Shown here: positions 16,945 to 24,070 of the stretch, one piece after another
How the letters are laid out: each line of letters begins with the position of its first letter
Position numbering within the stretch: the stretch's first letter is position 1
NCBI GenBank assembly: GCA_036495525.1
Contig: DASXMR010000002.1
Span: 1-46,594, forward strand
Direction of reading: 5' to 3'
Origin: DASXMR01 sp036495525
GTDB taxonomy: Bacteria > Actinomycetota > Actinomycetes > Streptosporangiales > Streptosporangiaceae
DNA: 46,594 bases
Position numbers and translations under genes: made by a program
Notes under the pieces: model-generated
What the model saw: the letters and a program-made list of their open reading frames with translations, nothing else
What the model was told of the DNA's origin: nothing
Databases searched by the model: none

Positions 16945-17120
16945 CAGCGCAGTGCCGTCACTCGAATGCCGTTGAACTGCGCGGCTTCGGCCAGCTGGTC
17001 GTCGTAAGTGATCAGGGCCTCGAGATCGTCGCCCAGGTCGAGCGCAGCGGCGAGGTGGATCGCATCAAGGCTTCGCAGCACAGCCGGGCCGAGCCGGCCC
17101 ACCTCCTCGAACAGCGACGT
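16944..17120 (-). pseudogene. 3' remnant of a VapC-type PIN-domain toxin gene
   Basis: The minus-strand frame ending in TGA at 16944 encodes LRSLDAIHLAAALDLGDDLEALITYDDQLAEAAQFNGIRV, the C-terminal half of a PIN-domain VapC. It includes the conserved LDAIHLA motif with its acidic residue and the TYDDQL motif. The N-terminal half with the first catalytic Asp is absent: the frame runs into the end of the peptidase gene whose stop codon is at 17123. No antitoxin gene is adjacent. About 58 codons remain, too few for a working nuclease. Known VapC toxins cut tRNA or rRNA; here only a relic of a toxin-antitoxin pair survives. Confidence 0.65.
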
Positions 17121-17122
17121 TG

Positions 17123-19258
17123 TCAGCCGTCGGGCGCAGCCGGCTGGCTCGAGGCGAGCTCGTGCCAGAGGAAGGCCAGGATGTCGGCGGTGAGCTGGTC
17201 CCGCTGGGCCTGAGTCGAGCCGAAGCCGTGGCCGGCGTGCGGGTCGACGCGCAGCAGCACCTGACGTCCCGAGCCGGTGGCCGCCTGCAGCCGTGCGGTC
17301 ATCTTGGCCGGCTGCCAGGCCGCGACGCGCAGGTCGTTCAGGCCGGCCGTGAGCAGCACGGCCGGGTAGCGCTCACCGTCACGGACCTGCAGGTAGCTGT
17401 CGATCAGCAGCAGGTCACGCAAGCCGGTCTCGGTGCTGACGCTGCCGAACTCGGGCGCGTTGACCGGTCCGTTCTCGCTGAATTCCATCCTGGTCATGTT
17501 GATCGCCGGCACCTCAAGCACCATCGCCGACCACAGCTCCGGCCGGCGCACCATCGCGCTGCCGACCGGGATAGCGCCGGCGCTGCCGCCGTGCCCGGCC
17601 AGGTGCGCCGGGCCGGTATAGCCCTGGCCGATCAGGAACTCGGCGCAGTCGATGAAGTCGGTGATCGTGTTCTCCTTGCGCGCGCCGAGCCCGGCCTCGT
17701 GCCACTCGCGGCCGTACTCGCCGCCGCCGCGCAGCCCGGCCATTGCCCACACGCCACCGCGCTCGCACCAGGCCAGCAGGTACGGCTCGAACAGCTCGCG
17801 CGGGACGTAGCCGAAGGACCCGTAGCCGGCCAGGATCGCCGGGTTGCCGCCATCCAGGGCCAGCCCGTCCCGGTGCAGCACGCGCAGCGGGATGAGGGTG
17901 CCATCCCTGGCCGGCACCCGCAGGTCGGAGCTGACCAGGCCGGTGAAGCCCGGCGGCGTGGCCTGCTGCCAGCCGGTCGCGGTGATGGTGCCGGCCGCCG
18001 CGTCGTACCGGTACACCGCCGGCGCCGTGGTCCATGAGCTGAGCGTCAGGAGGATCTCCGGGCGCGAGGGGTGCGCCGCCCACTGGGCGAGCGCCCCGTC
18101 GACCGGCAGCTGCACCTCCCTGGCCGGCCCGCCCCGCAGCGGTACCTGGCGGATCCTGCTGATACCGCCGTCGCGCTCGTGCACCAGCAGCTGATCGCCG
18201 GCCACCAGCACGCTGGCGATCGCCCGCTCGCCGGGCGGCAGCACGACAGTCGCCGCTGACACGTCCGGGTCGGCCATCGGCACCGAGAGCACCTGGCAGC
18301 GCGGCGCGTCCCGGTAAGTCACCAGGTACAGCTCGCCGCCGTGCACGGCAAACGAGATCACCCCGTCCTCCGGCCGGGCCACCAGCCGCCACGGGCACCG
18401 GGCCGGGTCGGCCAGCGCTGCGCGGGGCGCGACGTACAGCGAGCAGTCCGACATCTCCTCGCCGATCGGACCGGCAAGCGCGCTGTGCGAGATCGCGGCG
18501 ACCATCCAGTCCGACCCGGCGGGGAGCAGCACGAACGGCCGGTCGACAGGGTCAAGCGGCACCCGCTGGCTGACACCGCGAGCCAGGACCACCTGGTCTG
18601 CGGCAGTCGCCGCGCCGAGCCGGTGCAGCACACTGCGGCTGTCCAGGCGCCGCTGGTCCGGGGGCGTGCCCGGCGCCGCGTCCAGGTAGCGGTGGCAGAT
18701 CAGCGCGTCGCCGCCGGGCAGCCAGCTCACCTCGCCGTGCCGGGTGCCGGTCAGCTCGTCGCCGGTCAGCTCGCCCGTGCTCACCTCCAGCACCCGCAGG
18801 GTGCTGTACTCGGAGCCGCCAGCCGAGATGCCGCAGGCGACGTGCCGTCCGTCCGGCGACGGCACGAACCAGTCCAGGTAGCTGTGCTCGTCGCCGGGCA
18901 GCTTCGCCGGGTCAAGCAGGGTCCTGGCCTGGCCCCCGTCTTCGTCCCCGGCCACCAGCACCGGCACGTCGGCGCCGGGGTCCTGGCGCAGCCAGAGCAC
19001 CTTGTCCCCGGCCAGCTGGAACGCGGACTCCCTGGTGTCGCCGCCCGCCAGCCCGGCGACCCGGCGGAGGATCTCAGCCCGGCCTGGCAGCCCGGCGAGC
19101 ACCGAGGCGGCAAAGCCGCCCTGCGCGGCCAGCCAGTCGCGGAGTTCGGCGTCCTCGGCCTCCATCCACCGGTACGGGTCGGCCAGCGCGACCCCGAAGC
19201 GCTCCTCGCGCACCGTCTCAGCCCGCGCCGCCGGCGGCCGGTTTCCCGGATCTGTCAT
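17123..19258 (-). CDS. S9 family prolyl oligopeptidase
   Basis: Serine peptidase of 711 residues cleaving after proline in oligopeptides; no signal peptide, so probably cytosolic. The N-terminal part (about 15-440) is the beta-propeller, opening with FGVALADPYRWME, the usual start of the family. The C-terminal alpha/beta hydrolase domain has nucleophile Ser559 in GHGGSAGA, Asp642 in TAGLNDLRV and His677 in PHAGHGFG; GSFGY and the RGGGEYGREWHEAG block are also typical. ATG 19258 is chosen because AGGGGA lies 7-8 bases upstream and the conserved N-terminus follows; the frame stays open to 19351. It is divergent from a proline iminopeptidase gene, so the pair may share regulation for proline-peptide use. 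Confidence 0.92.
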   Translation of the reverse strand: MTDPGNRPPAARAETVREERFGVALADPYRWMEAEDAELRDWLAAQGGFAASVLAGLPGRAEILRRVAGLAGGDTRESAFQLAGDKVLWLRQDPGADVPVLVAGDEDGGQARTLLDPAKLPGDEHSYLDWFVPSPDGRHVACGISAGGSEYSTLRVLEVSTGELTGDELTGTRHGEVSWLPGGDALICHRYLDAAPGTPPDQRRLDSRSVLHRLGAATAADQVVLARGVSQRVPLDPVDRPFVLLPAGSDWMVAAISHSALAGPIGEEMSDCSLYVAPRAALADPARCPWRLVARPEDGVISFAVHGGELYLVTYRDAPRCQVLSVPMADPDVSAATVVLPPGERAIASVLVAGDQLLVHERDGGISRIRQVPLRGGPAREVQLPVDGALAQWAAHPSRPEILLTLSSWTTAPAVYRYDAAAGTITATGWQQATPPGFTGLVSSDLRVPARDGTLIPLRVLHRDGLALDGGNPAILAGYGSFGYVPRELFEPYLLAWCERGGVWAMAGLRGGGEYGREWHEAGLGARKENTITDFIDCAEFLIGQGYTGPAHLAGHGGSAGAIPVGSAMVRRPELWSAMVLEVPAINMTRMEFSENGPVNAPEFGSVSTETGLRDLLLIDSYLQVRDGERYPAVLLTAGLNDLRVAAWQPAKMTARLQAATGSGRQVLLRVDPHAGHGFGSTQAQRDQLTADILAFLWHELASSQPAAPDG

Positions 19259-19408
19259 GAAACATCCCCTATCACGGTCCGGTAGCGCCTGCGAGCGATC
19301 GCGCCGCTGGGCTGGCCTGGACCGCGCGCGAGGCGGCGCCTCGCCGGCCACCGGGCGGCCAGCAAAGCGCTGCGTGGCTGAGCCGCCTGGCGCCTAGGGT
19401 GGCTGACC

Positions 19409-20356
19409 GTGCGCGACTACTATCCGGCGATCGAGCCGTACGACCAGGGCATGCTCGAGGTGGGCGACGGCCAGCAGATCTACTGGGAGGCCAGCGGCAA
19501 CCCGGCCGGCAAGCCGGCCGTGGGGCTGCACGGCGGGCCGGGCGGGGCCAGCACGCCGGGCCGGCGCCGGGCTTTCGACCCGGCCGCCTACCGGTTCATT
19601 CAGTTCGACCAGCGCGGCTGCGGACGCAGCATCCCCTCGGTAGCCGACGTCTCCGTCGGCCTGGAGGCGAATACCACCCATCACCTGATCTCCGATATCG
19701 AGCGGCTGCGCGAGCACCTGGGCATCAGCCGGTGGCTGGTCTGGGGCGGCTCGTGGGGGGTGACGCTTGGGCTCGCCTACGCGCAGCGTTTTCCCGAGCG
19801 GGTGTCGGAGATGGTGCTGGTGTCAGTCACCATCAGCAGGCGCCGCGACGTGCACTGGCTCTATCACGAGGCGGGCCGGTTCTTCCCGGCCGAGTGGGAG
19901 CGATTCCTGGCCGGCGGCGGCCACGCCGACGACCTGGTCGCCGCCTACGACCAGCTGCTGAACGCGGATCAGGACCGGGCGGTGCGCGAGCAGGCCGCCC
20001 GGGACTGGTGCGACTGGGAGGACGCGGTCGTCTCGCTGGAGGAAGGCTGGCAGCCGAATAAGCGCTTCGCCGACCCCCGCTACCGGATGATCTTCGCGCG
20101 GCTGTGCGCACATTACTTCTCGCACGCGGCGTGGCTGGCCGATGACGAGCTGCTGGACGGCGCGGCCCGGCTGGCCGGCATTCCTGGCGTGCTGATTCAC
20201 GGGCGGCTGGACCTTGGCGGGCCGCCCGACGTGCCGTGGCTGCTGCACCGGGCCTGGCCGGGCAGCGAGCTGCACCTGGTGCGGACCGGGCACCAGGGCG
20301 GCGGCGCGATGACCGATGCGATGCTCGGCGCCCTGGACCGGTTCGCTGGCAGCTAG
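19409..20356 (+). CDS. pip: Proline iminopeptidase (S33 family)
   Basis: Releases N-terminal proline from peptides; 315 residues, typical of the family. Visible are the oxyanion-hole motif HGGPGG, FDQRGCGRS, nucleophile Ser115 in GGSWGVTLGLAYAQ, Asp268 in HGRLDLGGP and His295 in TGHQGG. The cap domain lies around residues 140-230 (HWLYHEAGRFFPAEWERFL). GTG 19409 gives the usual MRDYYPAIEPY N-terminus. It is divergent from the S9 prolyl oligopeptidase, which cuts inside proline-containing peptides, so the two activities are complementary. Confidence 0.9.
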   Translation: MRDYYPAIEPYDQGMLEVGDGQQIYWEASGNPAGKPAVGLHGGPGGASTPGRRRAFDPAAYRFIQFDQRGCGRSIPSVADVSVGLEANTTHHLISDIERLREHLGISRWLVWGGSWGVTLGLAYAQRFPERVSEMVLVSVTISRRRDVHWLYHEAGRFFPAEWERFLAGGGHADDLVAAYDQLLNADQDRAVREQAARDWCDWEDAVVSLEEGWQPNKRFADPRYRMIFARLCAHYFSHAAWLADDELLDGAARLAGIPGVLIHGRLDLGGPPDVPWLLHRAWPGSELHLVRTGHQGGGAMTDAMLGALDRFAGS

Positions 20357-20451
20357 CGGCGGCCGACGTGACCGCTTGTTTACCAGGGGCCTGGATTCCG
20401 GCCGGAGCTGCACGGGTACCAACGCTCACGTCGAGTCACTTCTCTGGCACG

Positions 20452-20457
20452 TATAGT
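20452..20457 (+). promoter_or_regulatory. Candidate -10 box (TATAGT) of the first L,D-transpeptidase
   Basis: TATAGT lies 47 bases before the proposed GTG start and is a good match to the vegetative -10 consensus. No convincing -35 box is seen at 16-18 bases spacing. Confidence 0.3.
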
Positions 20458-20503
20458 CATCGCCTGTGGTGACGGGGCCGCCGTGCCACGGACGGGGGAA
20501 CGC

Positions 20504-21814
20504 GTGTTTGACCGAGAGCAGCCGGGCGAGCCGGACGCGCCCCGCGAACCTCAGGGAGCCGGACAGGACAGCGGCTCCGATTCCGAAGAAAAGAACGACG
20601 GCCAGGCAGAGCCGGGCAGCAGATCAGCGCCGGCCGGCCGGCCGCGGGGGCCTGGCCGTTTCATCGCGGTCGCCGCTGCCGTCGCTGCCGTCGTGGCCGG
20701 CGGCGGCATTTACGCGCTGACCCGCGGCGGCGGCGGAACGACAGCCGCCAGCGCGCAGCCGGCCGGCCACGCAGCCGTGGCGGCCGCGCCGTCCGACGCG
20801 CCGCTGCGGGTCATGTCGGTCACGCCTGCCGCTGGCAGCAAGAAAGTGCCGGGCTCCGGCACGCCGGTGACCGTGACGTTCTCGACCGAGGTCGCGGCCG
20901 GCTCGCCAGCGCCGCGGCTGACTCCGGCGGTCAGCGGCCACTGGACGGTCGAGGGCAGCTCGATGACGTTCACGCCGAGTGCGCCGTTCCCGCCCTCGAC
21001 CAGGGTGACGGTGCGGGTCCCGGCGGGGCAGGCAGGGGTGCGATCAGCCGCCGGGCGGCTGCTCAGCCGGCCGGCCGTCACGCATTTCAGCACGATGCCG
21101 TACTCGCCGCTGCGGCTGAGCCAGCTACTCAGCCAGCTCGGCTACCTGCCGCTGACCTGGGCGCCGAGATCAGCGGCGCACATACCGGGCCAGGCCGCTG
21201 GCACCGCAGCCGGCACCGCAGCGCAGGTGGCCCTGGCCGAGGATCCGCCGGCCGGCACGTACACCTGGAAGCACGGCTACCCGTCGCTGCTGCACCAGCA
21301 GTGGCAGCCAGATCAGGCGAACGTGATCGAGCGCGGCGCGCTGATGGCCTTCCAGTCCCAGCACGGGATGAAGATCGCCGGCACCGCCACCCCGAAGGTT
21401 TGGGACGCGCTGTTCGCCGCGGCCGCCCGCGGCCACCGCAACTATGCCGGGTACACCTACGCGATCGCCAGCAAGTCGCACCCGGAGACGCTGACGATCT
21501 GGCACAACGGTCACCGCGTGCTGCGCACTCTGGCCAACACAGGCATCCCGGTGGCGCCGACCGTCGACGGCACCTTCCCGGTGTACCTGCGGCTCCGGTT
21601 CCAGATCATGTCAGGGACCAACCCGGACGGCAGTCACTACGCCGACCCGGTGTCCTACGTCTCCTACTTCAACGGAGGCGACGCGGTGCATTACTTCCCG
21701 CGCGGCGCGTACGGGTTCCAGCAGAGCCTGGGCTGCGTGGAGCTGCCGATCGACGCCGCCAAGCGGGCCTATCCGTACCTGACCTACGGCAGCCTGGTCA
21801 CGGTGGCCGGCTGA
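20504..21814 (+). CDS. L,D-transpeptidase (YkuD) with Ig-like and peptidoglycan-binding regions, copy 1
   Basis: Envelope enzyme that should form 3-3 cross-links in peptidoglycan or attach proteins to it. After a charged cytoplasmic stretch, a single membrane anchor (FIAVAAAVAAVVAGGGIYALT) precedes an Ala-rich linker. A Big_5/Ig-like domain follows (LRVMSVTPAAGSKKVPG...VTVTFSTEV), then a peptidoglycan-binding helix region (ALMAFQSQHGMKIAGTATPKVWDAL), and finally the YkuD domain with His396 (VHYFP) and Cys411. The catalytic motif reads SLGCVELP rather than the usual SHGC(I/V)R. Start GTG 20504 is favoured by GGGGG five bases upstream; GTG 20483 is an alternative. The next gene is a close paralogue with the same domain order. 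Confidence 0.88.
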   Translation: MFDREQPGEPDAPREPQGAGQDSGSDSEEKNDGQAEPGSRSAPAGRPRGPGRFIAVAAAVAAVVAGGGIYALTRGGGGTTAASAQPAGHAAVAAAPSDAPLRVMSVTPAAGSKKVPGSGTPVTVTFSTEVAAGSPAPRLTPAVSGHWTVEGSSMTFTPSAPFPPSTRVTVRVPAGQAGVRSAAGRLLSRPAVTHFSTMPYSPLRLSQLLSQLGYLPLTWAPRSAAHIPGQAAGTAAGTAAQVALAEDPPAGTYTWKHGYPSLLHQQWQPDQANVIERGALMAFQSQHGMKIAGTATPKVWDALFAAAARGHRNYAGYTYAIASKSHPETLTIWHNGHRVLRTLANTGIPVAPTVDGTFPVYLRLRFQIMSGTNPDGSHYADPVSYVSYFNGGDAVHYFPRGAYGFQQSLGCVELPIDAAKRAYPYLTYGSLVTVAG

Positions 21815-21820
21815 GGTCGC

Positions 21821-21845
21821 GCGGCCGGCCTAGCAGGCCGGCCGC
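21821..21845 (+). terminator. Hairpin after L,D-transpeptidase copy 1
   Basis: A perfect 10-bp stem gcggccggcc/ggccggccgc with a 5-base loop, beginning 7 bases after the stop codon. No T-run, as is common for terminators in GC-rich actinomycetes. It probably separates transcription of the two transpeptidase genes. Confidence 0.5.
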
Positions 21846-22031
21846 ACGCAAGGTTCCGCCCGGCGCTGCTCGATGGCGCCGGGCGGAAACGGGCCGGCGC
21901 CCTGTTGGCGAGCTTTGTGGCGGGGCACGCCGGCCAGCGGGCGCTGCGCGGCGAAAAAGTGGCGGCTAAACTTGCAACATTCCGCGACCTCGCATCGTCT
22001 TCAGGTCGATAGGCCGCAGATACTGACTACC

Positions 22032-22040
22032 TGGTATACA
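22032..22040 (+). promoter_or_regulatory. Candidate extended -10 promoter of L,D-transpeptidase copy 2
   Basis: TGG followed by TATACA resembles an extended -10 element (TGnTATAAT). It lies about 60 bases before the TTG start. No good -35 box is present, which extended -10 promoters can tolerate. The gap 21846-22031 holds nothing else that I recognise. Confidence 0.35.
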
Positions 22041-22089
22041 TCTGGCGTCGGGTGCTGTGCCCTGCGCCGCTGCGGGGCCAGCTTTTTGC

Positions 22090-22095
22090 AAGGAG
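22090..22095 (+). promoter_or_regulatory. Ribosome binding site deciding a TTG start
   Basis: AAGGAG lies five bases before TTG 22101. It supports that rare start codon for L,D-transpeptidase copy 2 over the longer frame that opens at 21873. Confidence 0.6.
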
Positions 22096-22100
22096 TCGTC

Positions 22101-23285
22101 TTGTCCGGACTTGGGCTGCTCCGTGGCCGGGTTGCCGCGCTCGGGCTGGTCATCATCGCCCTGCTCGCCACCGGCATCACGGTGGCCGCCACGCATGCCG
22201 CGGCGCCGTCGTCGCGTGATTCGGCGTCCGCTGCCCCCGGTCATGCGGCCGGCGAACCGCCAGCCGCGGTCGCCGCCGCCACGCTGCGGGTGACGTCGGT
22301 CACCCCGGCGGCCGGCAGCAAGCGGGTCAACGGCGCGGCGCCGATCCAGGTGACCTTCTCGGCGCCGCTGGCCGCCAGCTCGCGGCTGCCCAGAGTCGTC
22401 CCGGCGATCGCCGGCCGCTGGCACCGCGTCTCAGCGGACAGCGTCGAGTTCGCGCCGGCCGCCGGCTTCGGCCAGCACACGCTGGTCCGGGTGCGGATCC
22501 CGGCCGGCCGCCACGGCATGCGGTCGGAGAACGGCGGGCTGCTTGCCGCGCCGCAGACGGTCAGCTTCCGCACCGGCGCCTACTCGCCCAAGCGGCTCGC
22601 CCAGCTGCTGGCCCAGCTTCGCTACCTGCCGCTCACCTGGACGCCGGCCTCCGCCGCGGCTGCGGCCGGCACCTCGGTGGCCGCCGAGCGCAGCGCGGCC
22701 TTCGCCCCGCCCTCGGGCACGTTCAGCTGGAAGCACGGCTATCCAGCGCAGCTGCACGCCTTCTGGCAGCACGCCGGCAGTCACAGCCTGATCATCAAGG
22801 GCGCGGTGATGGCGTTCGAGGCCGATCACAGCCTGGCGCTGGACGGCATCGCCGGACCGCAGGTGTGGAACGCGCTGTTTACCGCCGCCGCGGCCGGCGA
22901 CAGCAACAAGAACGGCTACACCTACGGGATCGCCAGCCAGCACCTGCCGGAAAGCCTGACGATCTGGCACAACGGCCGCAAGGTGCTGCACACCCTGGCC
23001 AACACCGGGATCCCCGGCCGGATCACCAACGTCGGCACCTTCCCGGTGTACCTGCGCTACCTGAACCAGATCATGCGCGGCACCAACCCCGACGGCACCA
23101 AGTACGCCGACCCGGTGAAGTACGTCTCGTACTTCAACGGCAGCGACGCGGTGCACTACTTCCCCCGCGCGTCCTACGGCTTCCCGCAGAGCCTGGGCTG
23201 CGTCGAGATTCAGCTGGACCCGGCCAAGACGGCCTGGTCGTATCTGACCTACGGCAGCCTGGTGACCGTCACGCCGCCGAAGTAG
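22101..23285 (+). CDS. L,D-transpeptidase (YkuD) with Ig-like and peptidoglycan-binding regions, copy 2
   Basis: A 394-residue paralogue of the gene just upstream with the same layout. The membrane anchor/signal is VAALGLVIIALLATGITVAATHA, followed by the Ig-like domain (LRVTSVTPAAGSKRVNG), the peptidoglycan-binding region (AVMAFEADHSLALDGIAGPQVWNAL) and the YkuD domain with His352 and Cys367 in SLGCVEI. Long blocks are nearly identical to copy 1 (LTIWHNG, LANTGIP, TFPVYLR, GTNPDG, YVSYFNG, YLTYGSLVTV), so a tandem duplication is likely. The N-terminus is shorter, lacking the charged cytoplasmic tail of copy 1. Start TTG 22101 rests on AAGGAG at 5 bases. It has its own probable promoter. Confidence 0.87.
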   Translation: MSGLGLLRGRVAALGLVIIALLATGITVAATHAAAPSSRDSASAAPGHAAGEPPAAVAAATLRVTSVTPAAGSKRVNGAAPIQVTFSAPLAASSRLPRVVPAIAGRWHRVSADSVEFAPAAGFGQHTLVRVRIPAGRHGMRSENGGLLAAPQTVSFRTGAYSPKRLAQLLAQLRYLPLTWTPASAAAAAGTSVAAERSAAFAPPSGTFSWKHGYPAQLHAFWQHAGSHSLIIKGAVMAFEADHSLALDGIAGPQVWNALFTAAAAGDSNKNGYTYGIASQHLPESLTIWHNGRKVLHTLANTGIPGRITNVGTFPVYLRYLNQIMRGTNPDGTKYADPVKYVSYFNGSDAVHYFPRASYGFPQSLGCVEIQLDPAKTAWSYLTYGSLVTVTPPK

Positions 23286-23287
23286 CC

Positions 23288-23938
23288 ATGGCCGGGCCGC
23301 AGCAGCTTGCCGACCTGCCGTACGCCGCCGCGCTCGAGCCGCACGACGGCAAGCTGGCTGCTGACGGCCGGTATGACTGCGCGCTGTTCGACCATGTCAC
23401 GCTGGCGGAGCCGTCCGGCCGGGCGGCGGCGTTCCTGGAATGCGCCTTCCAGCAGGCCAGGGTGCTGGGCGGCGACCTGGGCCGGGCCAGGCTCAACGAC
23501 GTCTGGCTGCGTGACACCGCGCTGACCGGCACCGGCCTGGCCCAGTCGAGCTGGCTGGACGTCACCTTCCTCGGCGGGCTCGCCGCCGGGGTGGAGGCGT
23601 ACGGCTCGCTGCTGCGCCGGGTGACCTTCAGCCACAGCAAGCTCGACTCGGTGAACTTCCGCGAGGCGAAGCTGACCGAGGTGCGCTTTGAGGACTGCCT
23701 GCTGCGCGACGTGGACTTCGGCGGCGCGACGCTGACCAGGGTCGCCTTCGCCGGCTCCCGGCTGAGCAAGGTCGACTTCAGCCGGGCGAGCCTGGACGAG
23801 GCCGACCTGCGCGGCGCCGAGCTGGACATCGTCGCCGACCCTGGCGCGCTGCGCGGCGCGATCATCAGCGCCGGCCAGCTGACCGCGATCGCGCCGGCCC
23901 TCGCCGACAGCCTCGGCATCGAGGTCACCCCCGACTGA
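23288..23938 (+). CDS. Pentapeptide repeat protein
   Basis: A 216-residue protein built of A(D/N)LXX-type five-residue repeats. They run from about residue 28 to 185, for example CAFQQARVLGGDLGRARLND, VNFREAKLTEVRFED, RVAFAGSRLSKVDFSRASLDEADLRGAEL. Such repeats fold into a right-handed square beta-helix. Some members (MfpA, Qnr) mimic DNA and bind gyrase, but most have no known role, and nothing here points to gyrase specifically. No signal peptide is present. It starts 2 bases after the stop of the second transpeptidase and so is probably co-transcribed with it. ATG 23288 is the only start that fits. Confidence 0.85.
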   Translation: MAGPQQLADLPYAAALEPHDGKLAADGRYDCALFDHVTLAEPSGRAAAFLECAFQQARVLGGDLGRARLNDVWLRDTALTGTGLAQSSWLDVTFLGGLAAGVEAYGSLLRRVTFSHSKLDSVNFREAKLTEVRFEDCLLRDVDFGGATLTRVAFAGSRLSKVDFSRASLDEADLRGAELDIVADPGALRGAIISAGQLTAIAPALADSLGIEVTPD

Positions 23939-24070
23939 TCGGCCTGCCGCCGTGGGCGCTGGGTGGCCGCCGCGTCCCAGCGTGCCGCGGGCCGTACTCG
24001 CGGTGAGCGCCAGGCCGTCCGCCGATACCATCGGGGAACTGACCGCGACCCAGACTGCAGGGAGCCAGCC

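Noticed and set aside
21815..22100. Possible c-di-AMP (ydaO-type) riboswitch before L,D-transpeptidase copy 2
   Set aside because: Cell-wall genes of actinobacteria often carry one, but I could not find the conserved core sequences in this leader or in that of copy 1.
23939..24070. T-box or other leader regulation of thrS
   Set aside because: The gap is only 132 bases and has no T-box sequence or specifier hairpin that I can recognise.
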